This document shows, piece after piece, positions 18,998 through 28,452 of a DNA stretch of 64,000 nucleotides (its first letter is position 1; the number at the start of each line of letters is the position of its first letter). Source of the DNA: Campylobacteraceae bacterium (GTDB lineage Bacteria > Campylobacterota > Campylobacteria > Campylobacterales > Campylobacteraceae); contig CAADYZ010000012.1 in assembly GCA_900753405.1 (NCBI GenBank), positions 71,443-135,442 on the forward strand, read 5' to 3'. Position numbers and translations under genes: made by a program. The notes below the pieces were generated by a model, which searched no databases, was not told the origin of the DNA, and saw only the letters and a program-made list of their open reading frames with translations.

Positions 18998-21900
18998 ATG
19001 AAAGAAAACCCGTCTCAAACACCGAAAACAACCGAAGAAAACAGCTTTCCTTCGCAAGAATTTTCACCTCACCACGGCATCAAAAAAGCAGACGAATTAG
19101 TCTCAAACTGGCAGGATTTTCACAACAAAAACAACACGCGAAAAGAGGTTGAAAGAGCTTACGATATCGCCATCAGAGCGCAAAACCTAGCAAGCGCGGC
19201 AAAGTCGGTCGCCTCAGAGCAGACGCTAAGCGATAGCATCGCCAAAATCGAGGCGATGCAAAAGGACGCAAAGGCGCTTTTGCAAGGGATCATAATGCTC
19301 GGCGGAAAGGTCAGTAGCAGCACTTCGCAAAAAGCAAACATCACCAAAAACATCGTCTCGCGCACGGAGCTTTTGATCGCGCAGTTAAAGGAGCGCGCCG
19401 AGCCGATGCAAAGCGGGCTGACGGCGGCGGACTTTGAGGCAAAAGCGGCGGATTTAAACGCGGCGAATTTGCAAGCAAAACAGAAGCAGCCAACACAAAA
19501 TTTGTCGAAATCAAATTTGAATTTAGCGTTTAAAAACAACGCACAAAACGCGTATGACCTAGCCGTAAAGGCGCGAGAGCTCGCTCAAAAAGCAGCAGAC
19601 CTTGAAGAGGGCGAGGAGGAGTTTTACGCGCTTTTGCAAGAAGCGAGGCAGTGTCACGAAGCAGCACAAACCGCCATTCGCCGCGTGCTAAACACCAACA
19701 TTTTCAGCCCAAACGAAAAGCAGCTCGCCACGCAAGCAAGCGTTATTTCAAGTCAAGTTAGCACTCAGCTTGGTTGGCTTGACAAAAACAGGTCGCAAAC
19801 GGCGTGGGAAGAAAACAGCCAGCTCATCCGTGAAGCAGAGTTTAGCTCAGGTTTGACGAGTTTTTTAAAGGCGGCTTACAAGCAGGCGGATTTGATCCGT
19901 AATTCGCAGCCAATGCAGGAGGATTTTGGCGCTCAAATACAGCGCGCGAGCGTCTCGGAACTAGCCTCGCTTGCGATGGAGAAAAAAGGCAGTGTCGTGC
20001 CAAAAGAGGCGGTTGTTGAGGCAGTTGTCCAGCCGCAGACGCAGACGCCACGCACCGCAGAGCAAAAGGTTGTGAAAAACGAGGAGCTTAGCGAGGCGGT
20101 TTTGGAAAACTTAAACTGGCTTGCGAAAAACCAAAAAACCGCTCCGCGCGAGCAAAAAAGCGCGATCGAAGAAAACGAGGAGTTGAGCCAAAAACTCGAA
20201 GCGTGGCTCAACAAAAACCGCGCTCAAAACGCTCCTTTGCAAGACGCGCAGAGCGTGGCGCGCGCAGACGAGTCGCAAGAAGCTAGCAAACCACAAGAGC
20301 AGGGCGAGCCGCAAGCGTCACGGGAGTTTTGGATCGAAGAAATTACGCCAGAGGCGGCAGCTGGCGAGGAGAGAGCGGCGTTTAACCAGAGCGAGGAGGA
20401 CGCGGCGCAGGAGGCTAGCAAAAACGCAGCACAAAGGACGCTTGCGGAGGTTTTTGCGTGGCAGACGCAGCAAAATGTTAAAGAGGCAAACGCCCAAAAC
20501 GGGCAGAGCGTGAGCGAGGTGATGGCGAGTTTTGAGCCTCGTGCGCCGCAAGATGAGCAGGGTGAGACTTTGGAGCTGAAATTCTCGCAAAATCTCACGC
20601 AAAACGAGCTAAACGAGGCGGCGTTAAACGCAGAGGTTGTGACGAACATTTCGTGGCAAAAGCCGCAAACTCACAGCGTTGAGAGCGCTGGTGATTTGTC
20701 AAAATCAAATTTGGTTTTGACAAACGAGCGTGAGGCGGCAGATGAGCGTGAGACGACTAGTTGCGCGCAAGAGTCGCAAGAGGCGTTTGGGCAAGACGAG
20801 TCGCACAAAGCGTGGCAGCAAGAGGACGGCGCGGCGGATTTTGAGGTGGCGCAAAAAACGGCGGCTAGTGAGACAGAGAGAGACTCGCGCGCAGAAGCTG
20901 ACGAATTCGCAGAGGTGGCAAGATCCGTAGCAGTTGGCGAAGCGGCAGAAAATTCGCACGACTCGGCGAGTCGAACCGCTCAAACGGCAATAAGCGAAGC
21001 AGGTAGCACGGCAAGCGAAGTAGGCAGTAACGAAGTAGAAAACAGTGCATCGCAGACGCAAAGTGAGCAAATTCCACTTCAAAACGCCTCCGCCACCGCC
21101 CAAACGCCCGCTTCACACGAGGCAAAATCACCGCGTCACCACGCCTCGCACAAAAGAAGCATTTTTACGCTCTTTTTCATCAACCTCTTTTCGTCTCAGA
21201 ATTTTTCGCATTTCAAAGGGGCGTTAAGCGGGATTTTGCTCATAGTCGCATTTGGCGTTTTTGTCGAGCTTTTCGAGGCGTTTGACACAAACTCGATCGC
21301 GCTTTTAGCAGACGCTACGCAGTTTTTAGCACACGGCGTGGCGCTCGTTTTTAGCGCAATCGCCATAAACATCACCAAAAAAAGCGCGGGCAAATTTGGT
21401 TATTACAAAATTTTTCCGATGACGGCGATCCTCTTTGGCGGCTTTTTTGCCGTGGTTTCGTTTTTAGGCTGCATCGAAGCGGCTTTGCGACTAGTCGAGC
21501 CAGTTGAGGTGGATTTTGCGTGGGCGATGTTTTGGGCGTGCGTTGGGCTTTTGGTGAAGATTTTGGTGGCGTTTATGTTGCGTCAGCGAAGCGACATCTT
21601 CACGCGAATCTCCCTTGCGCACAATGTCAGCGACACGATCGTCTCGCTTTTGGTGATTTTCGCGGCGGCGGTTTCGCTTGTCGGGCGGGTGATTTGGCTT
21701 GAAAATGTCGTAGCCATCGGCATTTTTGCGGTGATGTTGAAGTGGAGTTTAACCTTTTGCTTCACGGCGTTTAAGTTCCGCAAGCAATATCTCCAAAGTG
21801 TCGCTAGGATCAAAGAATTTTTAAGCAAAGAGGAGCTTGTCGCAAGCACAAAAAGCGTTGAGATCGAGGAGATTGGCGGTGGGCAATTTACGCAAATTAG

Positions 21901-22000
21901 CCTGACTTTTGCGCCACAAGCGAGCGAAGAGGATAAAACGGCGTTGCAAAACGAGATTCGCAAAAAGTTTAACCTAAAACGCGTTTTGTTTGTTTGTTAA
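18998..22000 (+). CDS. CDF-family cation transporter fused to a ~700-residue hydrophilic N-terminus
   Basis: Residues 1 to about 710 are hydrophilic, rich in Ala, Gln and Glu, probably helical with disordered acidic stretches; I recognise no domain there. Residues about 720-1000 are a cation diffusion facilitator: six membrane segments, then a short cytoplasmic domain (SVEIEEIGGGQFTQISLTF). The TM5 metal motif HxxxD is intact (H875, D879). The TM2 motif, normally ADAxHxxxD or DxxxD, reads ADATQFLAH, so the two ligands are Q775 and H779. The second ATG (18998) is six bases after AAAAGGA; the first overlaps it. Two dispersed elements are read in frame in the N-terminal part. The metal, if any, is uncertain. 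Confidence 0.82.
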   Translation: MKENPSQTPKTTEENSFPSQEFSPHHGIKKADELVSNWQDFHNKNNTRKEVERAYDIAIRAQNLASAAKSVASEQTLSDSIAKIEAMQKDAKALLQGIIMLGGKVSSSTSQKANITKNIVSRTELLIAQLKERAEPMQSGLTAADFEAKAADLNAANLQAKQKQPTQNLSKSNLNLAFKNNAQNAYDLAVKARELAQKAADLEEGEEEFYALLQEARQCHEAAQTAIRRVLNTNIFSPNEKQLATQASVISSQVSTQLGWLDKNRSQTAWEENSQLIREAEFSSGLTSFLKAAYKQADLIRNSQPMQEDFGAQIQRASVSELASLAMEKKGSVVPKEAVVEAVVQPQTQTPRTAEQKVVKNEELSEAVLENLNWLAKNQKTAPREQKSAIEENEELSQKLEAWLNKNRAQNAPLQDAQSVARADESQEASKPQEQGEPQASREFWIEEITPEAAAGEERAAFNQSEEDAAQEASKNAAQRTLAEVFAWQTQQNVKEANAQNGQSVSEVMASFEPRAPQDEQGETLELKFSQNLTQNELNEAALNAEVVTNISWQKPQTHSVESAGDLSKSNLVLTNEREAADERETTSCAQESQEAFGQDESHKAWQQEDGAADFEVAQKTAASETERDSRAEADEFAEVARSVAVGEAAENSHDSASRTAQTAISEAGSTASEVGSNEVENSASQTQSEQIPLQNASATAQTPASHEAKSPRHHASHKRSIFTLFFINLFSSQNFSHFKGALSGILLIVAFGVFVELFEAFDTNSIALLADATQFLAHGVALVFSAIAINITKKSAGKFGYYKIFPMTAILFGGFFAVVSFLGCIEAALRLVEPVEVDFAWAMFWACVGLLVKILVAFMLRQRSDIFTRISLAHNVSDTIVSLLVIFAAAVSLVGRVIWLENVVAIGIFAVMLKWSLTFCFTAFKFRKQYLQSVARIKEFLSKEELVASTKSVEIEEIGGGQFTQISLTFAPQASEEDKTALQNEIRKKFNLKRVLFVC
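19501..19526 (+). repeat. Dispersed element in the CDF fusion (first copy)
   Basis: TTTGTCGAAATCAAATTTGA followed by ATTTAGC, read as LSKSNLNLA; a slightly diverged copy. Confidence 0.75.
20695..20724 (+). repeat. Full-length dispersed element in the CDF fusion (second copy)
   Basis: A 30-base quasi-palindrome: TTTGTCAAAA and TTTTGACAAA arms around TCAAATTTGG. It is read in frame as LSKSNLVLTN within the acidic linker. Confidence 0.9.
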
Positions 22001-22012
22001 AACCGAATTTGA
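21993..22012 (-). repeat. Dispersed element spanning the CDF stop codon
   Basis: TTTGTTAAAACCGAATTTGA; its TTAA supplies the TAA stop of the transporter, and the ribosome site of the next gene follows at once. Confidence 0.85.
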
Positions 22013-22022
22013 AGGATTGAGG

Positions 22023-22955
22023 ATGATTTTTTTAGGACGAAAATACAAATTTGCTGAGTTTGAAAACGAGATTTTAAACAAAAAATTTAGCCACATTCAC
22101 ACGATTGTCTATCGCAACCGCGAGGAGAGCGAGGTTTTGGACGAGCTGAAAAACAACCTCCAACACGGCAAGGCAAAACTACTTGTCATCAACACTTACG
22201 CCGAGCTAACAGACGCGGTCGTGACGCTTTTGACAAACCTAAAAGTGAGTAAGAATTTGCAGATAATGCAGATCGAAGAGTTTTTAGAAATTTACCTTAA
22301 AAAGTGCTTTGTTCCGCAAGTTGGCGAGCTGACTGACTTGAAGTTTTTGCGTGGAATTCGAGGTTTTAACGCGCTTCAAATGGCGCAAAAAGTCGCCATT
22401 GACTGGCTATTTTGTTTGCCGATGCTCGTTTTGAGCCTGCCGCTTTGGGTTGTGAGTGCGTGCAAAATTCGCGCGCAGTCTCCGGGCAAGATCTTCTTCA
22501 AGCAGCTCAGAGTCGGCAAAAACAACAAAGAATTTGAGTGTCTTAAATTCCGCTCGATGCGAGAGGACGCCGAGAAAGATGGTGCGCAGTTTGCAAGCGT
22601 GAATGACGACCGCGTTTTTGCGTGGGGCGAGAAGATGCGAAAGACGCGCATTGACGAGTTGCCGCAGTTTTTGAATGTGCTAAAAGGGGATATGCACCTT
22701 GTCGGTCCGCGTCCAGAGAGGCTGTTTTGGACGCAGCAGTTTGAAAAGCAGATCTCCGCTTACGCCTCACGCCACGAGGTTCGCCCTGGGATCACAGGTT
22801 GGGCGCAGGTTAAATACCCTTACGGAGCGAATGTCGAGGACGCAAGACAGAAGTTGATGTATGACCTTTACTACATCAAACATTGGAGCATTTTTTTAGA
22901 ACTTCACATCATCTACAAAACCGCAAAAGTCATCATCGGCAAAGAGGGGCGCTAG
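22023..22955 (+). CDS. Polyprenyl-phosphate sugar-1-phosphate transferase (WcaJ/PglC superfamily)
   Basis: Moves a sugar-1-phosphate from a nucleotide sugar to undecaprenyl phosphate, the first membrane step in glycan assembly. Residues about 125-310 hold the bacterial sugar transferase domain: a reentrant hydrophobic helix (WLFCLPMLVLSLPLWVV), FECLKFRSMR, then DELPQFLNVLKGDMHLVGP and RPGITGWAQVKYPYG. An N-terminal 110-residue region is unassigned. The ATG at 22023 has GAAGGATTGAGG before it; the longer TTG start lies inside the element and is rejected. It is not beside a recognisable glycan cluster, so the product is unknown. Confidence 0.88.
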   Translation: MIFLGRKYKFAEFENEILNKKFSHIHTIVYRNREESEVLDELKNNLQHGKAKLLVINTYAELTDAVVTLLTNLKVSKNLQIMQIEEFLEIYLKKCFVPQVGELTDLKFLRGIRGFNALQMAQKVAIDWLFCLPMLVLSLPLWVVSACKIRAQSPGKIFFKQLRVGKNNKEFECLKFRSMREDAEKDGAQFASVNDDRVFAWGEKMRKTRIDELPQFLNVLKGDMHLVGPRPERLFWTQQFEKQISAYASRHEVRPGITGWAQVKYPYGANVEDARQKLMYDLYYIKHWSIFLELHIIYKTAKVIIGKEGR

Positions 22956-23002
22956 TCAAATTCGGTTTTTGCAAATTTGAAAATGTCAAAACCGAATTTG
23001 AC
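22956..23002. repeat. Inverted pair of elements abutting the sugar transferase stop
   Basis: TAG is followed immediately by TCAAATTCGGTTTTTGCAAA and then a reverse TGTCAAAACCGAATTTGA: a hairpin after the stop codon, terminator-like. Confidence 0.85.
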
Positions 23003-23057
23003 CGCCTTTTGGCGCGGTTAATTTTTTATTTTAAAAGTAACTTAAATAAACAAGATG

Positions 23058-23063
23058 TATAAT
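23058..23063 (+). promoter_or_regulatory. ilvB promoter -10 box
   Basis: TATAAT preceded by TG one base upstream (extended type), 25 bases before the ilvB ATG. An in-frame ATG overlapping this region is therefore not the start. Confidence 0.6.
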
Positions 23064-23087
23064 CGCCAATTTTATAAGGAGTTAGCG

Positions 23088-24797
23088 ATGGTTTTAAATG
23101 GTTCGCAAATGGTCACAGAGGCGTTAAAACAAGAGGGCGTGAAGGTTGTTTTTGGCTACCCGGGCGGGGCAGCTTTGAACATCTTTGACGAGGTTTATAA
23201 ACAAGATGCCTATGAAATGGTGCTAACTCGCCACGAACAAGCCGCGCTTCACGCTGCGGACGGCTACGCAAGAGCGAGTGGCAAGGTCGGCGTGGCGTTT
23301 GTGACGAGCGGTCCGGGTTTTACAAACGCCGTGACGGGGCTTGCGACTGCTTATGCTGACTCTGTGCCGCTAGTTTTGATCAGCGGGCAGGTGACTCAAA
23401 GCCTCATTGGCACGGACGCTTTTCAGGAGATTGACGCCATTGGCATTAGTCGTCCGTGTGTGAAGCACAACTACTTGGTTAAGAGCATCGCCGAGCTTCC
23501 GCGCGTGCTTAAAGAGGCGTTTTACATCGCAAAAAGTGGCAGACCAGGACCCGTGCATGTGGATATTCCAAAAGACATTACCGCTGCTGAGGGCGAATTT
23601 GAATATCCTGCTAAGATCAAAATGCAGACCTACCGCCCGACCATCGAGGGACACCCGTTGCAGATCAAAAAGGCAAAAGAGGCGATTTTAGCGGCGAAAA
23701 AGCCAGTTGCTTACATCGGCGGCGGCGCGGTGAGTGCGTGGGCGGATGTTGAGGTGAAGAAATTTATCGAATCAACAAAAATCCCCGCTGTGCTTACTTT
23801 GATGGCGCTTGGCGTGTTAAAAGAGAGCAACGAGCTAAATCTCAAAATGGTTGGAATGCACGGCTCTTACAAGGCGAATATGGCTTTGAGTGAAGCGGAT
23901 TTGATCATCGCACTTGGGGCGCGGTTTGATGATCGCGTAACGGGCAAGTTAAGCGAGTTTGGCAAAAATGCGAAGATCATTCATGTGGATATCGACCCAA
24001 GCTCGATCAGCAAAATCGTGCCGACACATTACCCGATTGTAGGCGACTTAAAAAGCGTGCTAAAAGAGCTTAACACGCAGCTTTTGGGCGAGCAGATCGA
24101 CACTAGCGCGTGGCGTGAGCAGATCGGGCTTTACGAGCGGTTGCATCCGCTTTCGTACGAAGACAGCCGCGAAGGCGAGGCGTTGAAGCCGCAGTGGGTC
24201 GTGCAAAAGAGTGCGGAGATTTTGGGTGAGGACGCCATCGTTGCGACTGATGTCGGGCAGCATCAAATGTGGGTGGCGCAGTTTTACCCGTTTAACCGAC
24301 CGCGTCAGCTGCTGACAAGCGGCGGGCTTGGGACGATGGGTTACGGGCTTCCAGCGGCGATGGGCGCGGCGTGGGCGGCGGATGAGTGGGCGAGCAAAAC
24401 GGCGACTTCACCGCGCCCTGTTGTGGCGTTTAGCGGAGACGGCGGCGTGCTGATGAATATCCAAGAGCTTATGACGCTAAGTGCAAACGGCAAAAAGGTG
24501 ATTAACATCGTCTTAAACAACAACTTTCTTGGGATGGTGCGTCAGTGGCAGAGCTTTTTTTACGGCGAGAGGTTTTCTTCGACGGTACTTACCGCACAGC
24601 CAGATTTTGTCAAACTTGCGCAAAGTTTTGGCTGCGAAGGTTACAGCGCTCAAAGCAAAGAAGAGTTTGAAGAGGCGTTAAAAGCCGCACTTAAAAGCGA
24701 CAAATCGTGCATCTTAGAGGTGAAAGTTTCGCGCTTTGAGAATGTCTTGCCTATGGTTCCAGCGGGTGGCGCGCTTTATAATATGCGGTTTAATTAA
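23088..24797 (+). CDS. ilvB: Acetolactate synthase large subunit
   Basis: Thiamine-diphosphate and FAD enzyme condensing pyruvate to acetolactate, the first committed step to valine, leucine and isoleucine. [25 protein letters not shown], the FAD-binding [10 protein letters not shown] and the diphosphate motif ([14 protein letters not shown] to [15 protein letters not shown]) are present. ATG 23088 follows AAGGAG; 569 residues. ilvN follows 29 bases downstream and lpxD after that, the same order as in C. jejuni. Confidence 0.96.
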   Translation: MVLNGSQMVTEALKQEGVKVVFGYPGGAALNIFDEVYKQDAYEMVLTRHEQAALHAADGYARASGKVGVAFVTSGPGFTNAVTGLATAYADSVPLVLISGQVTQSLIGTDAFQEIDAIGISRPCVKHNYLVKSIAELPRVLKEAFYIAKSGRPGPVHVDIPKDITAAEGEFEYPAKIKMQTYRPTIEGHPLQIKKAKEAILAAKKPVAYIGGGAVSAWADVEVKKFIESTKIPAVLTLMALGVLKESNELNLKMVGMHGSYKANMALSEADLIIALGARFDDRVTGKLSEFGKNAKIIHVDIDPSSISKIVPTHYPIVGDLKSVLKELNTQLLGEQIDTSAWREQIGLYERLHPLSYEDSREGEALKPQWVVQKSAEILGEDAIVATDVGQHQMWVAQFYPFNRPRQLLTSGGLGTMGYGLPAAMGAAWAADEWASKTATSPRPVVAFSGDGGVLMNIQELMTLSANGKKVINIVLNNNFLGMVRQWQSFFYGERFSSTVLTAQPDFVKLAQSFGCEGYSAQSKEEFEEALKAALKSDKSCILEVKVSRFENVLPMVPAGGALYNMRFN

Positions 24798-24798
24798 C

Positions 24799-24816
24799 TG
24801 CAAAAACCAAATTTGA
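24799..24816 (-). repeat. Dispersed element between ilvB and ilvN
   Basis: TGCAAAAACCAAATTTGA fills almost the whole 29-base gap; the ilvN ribosome site (GAAGGG) overlaps its end. Confidence 0.8.
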
Positions 24817-24826
24817 AGGGTTAAAA

Positions 24827-25288
24827 ATGCGTAGAGTTATCGCGGTTATTGTGTTGAATGAACACGGCGTTTTAAGTAGGATTGTCGGGCTTTTTAGCGG
24901 CAGAGGCTACAACATCGATAGCCTCACGGTCGCCCCAGTGCCTGAGAGTGAGTTTTCGCGCGTGACGATCGTCACTAGCGGAGACGAACGGCAGTTAGAG
25001 CAGATCGTCAAGCAGCTTCACAAACTCATTCCAACCTACAAAGTCATCGACAGCGGAGACTTTTTGGAAAAGGAGATGGTGCTTATCAAAGTTGCGTTGA
25101 GTGAGGATTTTAGCGGGCTTGACGCGATTTTAAAATCCTACAACGCCATTGTTGCAAATGCAAATGAAAACGAGATTATCATTATGGGCTGTGACAACGC
25201 GGCGAGAATCGACTGCTTTTTAAAGGTGATGAAAAAATACAACCCGCTGCAAATTGTCCGAAGCGGGTCGGTGATGATTGAATATTAA
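24827..25288 (+). CDS. ilvN: Acetolactate synthase small (regulatory) subunit
   Basis: ACT-domain subunit giving valine feedback inhibition and full activity to IlvB. The N-terminal ACT domain (VIVLNEHGVLSRIVGLFSGRGYNIDSLTV) and the C-terminal half (EMVLIKVAL, IMGCDNAARIDCFLKVMKKY) are complete; 153 residues. Confidence 0.95.
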   Translation: MRRVIAVIVLNEHGVLSRIVGLFSGRGYNIDSLTVAPVPESEFSRVTIVTSGDERQLEQIVKQLHKLIPTYKVIDSGDFLEKEMVLIKVALSEDFSGLDAILKSYNAIVANANENEIIIMGCDNAARIDCFLKVMKKYNPLQIVRSGSVMIEY

Positions 25289-25306
25289 GTCAAAACCGAA
25301 TTTGAG
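25289..25306 (-). repeat. Dispersed element after ilvN
   Basis: GTCAAAACCGAATTTGAG starts directly after the ilvN TAA stop codon. Confidence 0.8.
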
Positions 25307-25338
25307 TGCTTTTAACCGAGTTATTAACTAAAAAATCT

Positions 25339-25344
25339 TATAAT
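25339..25344 (+). promoter_or_regulatory. lpxD promoter -10 box
   Basis: TATAAT 22 bases before the lpxD start codon. Confidence 0.55.
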
Positions 25345-25366
25345 CTGCATTTTTGAAGGAATGCAG

Positions 25367-26329
25367 ATGAAACTTAGTCAAATTTGTGAAATTTTAGAGG
25401 TAGATTTTAGTTTAGTTGGCGGCGAGGATTTTGAAATTAGTGCGCTAAATTCGCTAGGACGCGCAGGTGGGAGCGAGCTTAGCTACTGCGACAGCGAGAA
25501 AAACGCACACTTTATCGAAGCGAGCAAGGCAGGGGCGATCTTAGTCACAAAGCCACTTGCCAATCTTGTCAAAACCCGCGCCGTCATCGTCCCTAACCCG
25601 CATCTTGCCTTTGCCATTTTGTCAAAATTTTACGCCAAACCTCTCTTTGCCACAAACCCAACACCACCGCAAATCCACCCAACCGCAAGTGTCAGTCCGC
25701 GCGCGAATTTAGGCAGCGGCGTGGTCGTTGGCGAAAACAGCGTTGTGATGGCGGGTGTGTTTTTGGGTGACAATGTCATAGTCGGAAAAGAGTGCGTCAT
25801 CCACCCAAACGCTGTGCTTTACAATGATGTCAAAGTCGGCGACCGCTGCGTTTTGAACGCAAACTGCGTTGTTGGCAGTGACGGCTTTGGCTTTGCGCAC
25901 ACAGCAGACGGACGGCACATCAAAATCCACCACAACGGCTGGGTTGAGGTCGAAGATGATGTTGAAATCGGCGCTTGCACGACCATCGACCGCGGCGTTT
26001 TTGAGCCGACAATCATCCGTGCATTCAGCAAAATAGACAACCTCGTTCAAGTCGGACACAACTGCGAGGTCGGCTTTGGCTGCTTGATCGTCAGTCAAGT
26101 TGGACTTAGCGGCAGCTCGAAACTTGGGCGAAATGTGGTGATGGGCGGACAGAGCGCAACGGCCGGGCATTTAACCATCGGCGACTTTGCGCAAATCGGC
26201 GGGCGCGGTGGCGTGGTAAAAGACATCGCAGGCGGCAAGCAATACGCTGGTTATCCGCTTATGGAGCTAAAAGAGTGGCTTAGGTTTAACTCAAAACTTT
26301 TCAAGCATTTTGACGCCAAAAAGGCGTAA
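25367..26329 (+). CDS. lpxD: UDP-3-O-acylglucosamine N-acyltransferase
   Basis: Adds the N-linked acyl chain in lipid A synthesis. An N-terminal uridine-binding domain is followed by a left-handed beta-helix of hexapeptide repeats (IHPTASVSPRANLGSGVVVGENSVV onward in steps of six) with the catalytic region at IKIHHNGWVEV and a helical C-terminus. The second ATG (25367) is six bases after GAAGGA; the first abuts it. 320 residues. Confidence 0.95.
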   Translation: MKLSQICEILEVDFSLVGGEDFEISALNSLGRAGGSELSYCDSEKNAHFIEASKAGAILVTKPLANLVKTRAVIVPNPHLAFAILSKFYAKPLFATNPTPPQIHPTASVSPRANLGSGVVVGENSVVMAGVFLGDNVIVGKECVIHPNAVLYNDVKVGDRCVLNANCVVGSDGFGFAHTADGRHIKIHHNGWVEVEDDVEIGACTTIDRGVFEPTIIRAFSKIDNLVQVGHNCEVGFGCLIVSQVGLSGSSKLGRNVVMGGQSATAGHLTIGDFAQIGGRGGVVKDIAGGKQYAGYPLMELKEWLRFNSKLFKHFDAKKA

Positions 26330-26339
26330 AAGAGTCGAG

Positions 26340-27719
26340 ATGACACTAGACTTTTTCTCGCAAATCTGCAAAATCCCACACGCTAGCGGCAACACGCAGC
26401 AGCTACAAACTTGGCTAGTCGAGCAGCTAAAACTAAGTGGCGCGTTAGTCAAACAAGACGAATTTGGCAACATTTACGCCGTAAAAGGCACGCCCAAAAT
26501 CTGCCTGCAAGCGCATTTTGATATGGTCAAAGTAGGCGGTAATCCGCAAGTCGAAGTCCAGCTTGTCAAAAAACAAGACGCCGAGTTTAAGCTGCTAGCC
26601 CAAAGCGGTTGGCAGGAGTGTTTGAGCGAGTTAAGAACGGGTGCAAACGGTGGTTTTGCGGGGGACGAAGGGCTGTTTTTGCGCGCCAAAGACTCCTCGC
26701 TTGGTGCGGACAATGGCGTTGGCGTGGCGATGATTTTGTCTGCTTTTGCTAGGCGGAAAAACCTCGAAGCGTTGATTACAAATGACGAGGAGGTTGGGCT
26801 GGTTGGCGCGGAGGGCTTTTGCGGCGAGTTTTTAAGTCCAAATTTGCTAAATCTTGACAGCGAAGACGAAGGCGAGATTGTCATAGGTTGTGCGGCGGAT
26901 GTTAAAATCAAATTTGATTTTGACTGCGAGTGGGAGGAGGCAGTTGGCGGCGAGTTTTGGCAATTTAGCGCAAAATGTCCGGGCGGTCACAGCGGGATTG
27001 ACATCGACAAAAACATCCCAAACGCCGTAAGTGTGCTAGCAAAACTCATCCACTCAAACGGCGGGCGGCTAGCGTTGTTAAAAGGTGGCGAGAGGATCAA
27101 CTCCATCCCCGCCGCCGCAAGCGCCATCGCCCACTTCAAAGAAGGTGGCGCGCGCGAGTGGTTAGAGGGCTTACCACAAGGCGTAACCGCGCACAAAATT
27201 CAAGCCGCATTCCCAGTTGAGAGCGGCAAAATCCTCTCCTTTTTGGCAGGCTTTAAAAGCGGGGTGTATGAAAAAGACGAAAACGGCGTGAAGACGAGCG
27301 CGAACCTGAGTTTGGCGGATTTTAGCGGGGCGCGCTGCGAGGTGAGTGTGTTTGCTAGAAGCAGTGACGAGAGGGCGTTGAAGCGACTTTGCCGCGAGTT
27401 TGAGCGTGAATTTAAAGGTTGTGTTGAGGTGGGGCAGATGAGTCTTGCGTGGAAGCCAAAACGCAACGAATTTAGCGCACTTGTGGCGCAAAAATTCGCG
27501 CAAAACCGCCTTTTTGCGACAACAAAGGCGATCCACGCGGGGCTTGAATGCGGCGTGTTAGTGGCAAATTTCACAAAAAAATTCGCAAAGCCGCTCAACG
27601 CCGTTAGCATCGGACCAAACATCACCTCACCACACAGCACAAACGAGGTGTTGGAGCTTTCGAGTTTAAGGCGGATCGAGCGAGTTTTGGAGGCGGTTTT
27701 AGACGAATTTGACGCCTAA
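26340..27719 (+). CDS. pepD: M20-family aminoacyl-histidine dipeptidase (PepD-like)
   Basis: Cytoplasmic metallodipeptidase. Zinc ligands are recognisable in LQAHFDMV, SSLGADNGVGVAM, TNDEEVGLVGAEGF and the C-terminal FTKKF...PHSTNEVLEL segment; the inserted dimerisation domain holds CPGGHSGIDIDKNIPNA. 459 residues from the ATG at 26340, eleven bases after the lpxD stop. One element copy is in frame (VKIKFDFD). Confidence 0.9.
   Translation: MTLDFFSQICKIPHASGNTQQLQTWLVEQLKLSGALVKQDEFGNIYAVKGTPKICLQAHFDMVKVGGNPQVEVQLVKKQDAEFKLLAQSGWQECLSELRTGANGGFAGDEGLFLRAKDSSLGADNGVGVAMILSAFARRKNLEALITNDEEVGLVGAEGFCGEFLSPNLLNLDSEDEGEIVIGCAADVKIKFDFDCEWEEAVGGEFWQFSAKCPGGHSGIDIDKNIPNAVSVLAKLIHSNGGRLALLKGGERINSIPAAASAIAHFKEGGAREWLEGLPQGVTAHKIQAAFPVESGKILSFLAGFKSGVYEKDENGVKTSANLSLADFSGARCEVSVFARSSDERALKRLCREFEREFKGCVEVGQMSLAWKPKRNEFSALVAQKFAQNRLFATTKAIHAGLECGVLVANFTKKFAKPLNAVSIGPNITSPHSTNEVLELSSLRRIERVLEAVLDEFDA
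26901..26924. repeat. Dispersed element inside pepD
   Basis: GTTAAAATCAAATTTGATTT followed by TGAC: nearly palindromic, read as VKIKFDFD, a different frame from the SNLVLT-type copies. Confidence 0.7.
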
Positions 27720-27754
27720 GCCGCCAGATTTACGCATTTTGCCACGCTGTTTAA

Positions 27755-27773
27755 GTCAAATTTGGTTTTGACA
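27755..27773 (+). repeat. Dispersed element between convergent pepD and yhhQ
   Basis: TCAAATTTGGTTTTGACAA, a consensus copy in the 78-base convergent gap. Confidence 0.85.
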
Positions 27774-27797
27774 ATTTTGCTTTTGCCAAACGCCGCT

Positions 27798-28337
27798 TTA
27801 AAGGGCAGCTTTGACGCGGGCGATGGCGAAGTAGTAAAACAGAGGTATGTTGATCGCGCCAAGCACTGCTTTGATCGTATAATCCGCAAACGCCATCGTA
27901 AGCGTCTCGCCGAGCGAAACAACGCCCCAAAAGGCGATGAGAAAAAAGACGATGGTGTCGAGGAGTTGGGCGATGAGTGTTGAGCTAACACCTCTTAGCC
28001 ACCAAATTTTTGGCGCATTTTTTTTCAACAAGTAGAAAAGCACGACATCAAGCGGCTGCGAGAGGCAAAACGCGGCGATCGAGGCAATGGCGATTTGCGG
28101 TGAAGCGGCGAAGTAAGAAGGGACGAAGGCTAGCAAAAGCCCTAACCACAAGGTTTTGAGCGTCTCTTTCTTGCTGTATCTTTCGCTTAAAATGTCGAGG
28201 ACTAAAAAGCTAAACGGGTATGTCAATGCGCCGTATGTCAGCGGCGAATGCATTATCTGAAACTGCACTGTGTAGTTTGCGGTGATGATGATCGCGGCGA
28301 GCAGGACGGCACTTAAAACGAGCGTTTTGTTTGACAT
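27798..28337 (-). CDS. Queuosine precursor transporter (YhhQ/QPTR family)
   Basis: Inner-membrane importer of queuosine precursors (7-cyano- or 7-aminomethyl-7-deazaguanine) for tRNA modification. About six hydrophobic segments; TYPFSFLVLDILSERYSKKE, the SQPLDVVLFYLLKK segment and the SSTLIAQLLDTIVFFLIAF motif match the family. 179 residues. Confidence 0.88.
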   Translation of the reverse strand: MSNKTLVLSAVLLAAIIITANYTVQFQIMHSPLTYGALTYPFSFLVLDILSERYSKKETLKTLWLGLLLAFVPSYFAASPQIAIASIAAFCLSQPLDVVLFYLLKKNAPKIWWLRGVSSTLIAQLLDTIVFFLIAFWGVVSLGETLTMAFADYTIKAVLGAINIPLFYYFAIARVKAAL

Positions 28338-28407
28338 TTTTCCTCTTTTTGTTGAATTAAACCGCGCGCATTATAATAATTTTTGCTTAATCTCCTCTCA
28401 AAGCAGC

Positions 28408-28446
28408 TCAAATTCGGTTTTAACAAATTTGCAAAAACCGAATTTA
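28408..28446. repeat. Inverted pair of elements after the cupin gene
   Basis: TCAAATTCGGTTTTAACAAA faces TTTGCAAAAACCGAATTTAA, forming a hairpin seven bases past the cupin stop (minus strand). Confidence 0.85.
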
Positions 28447-28452
28447 ACTCAA

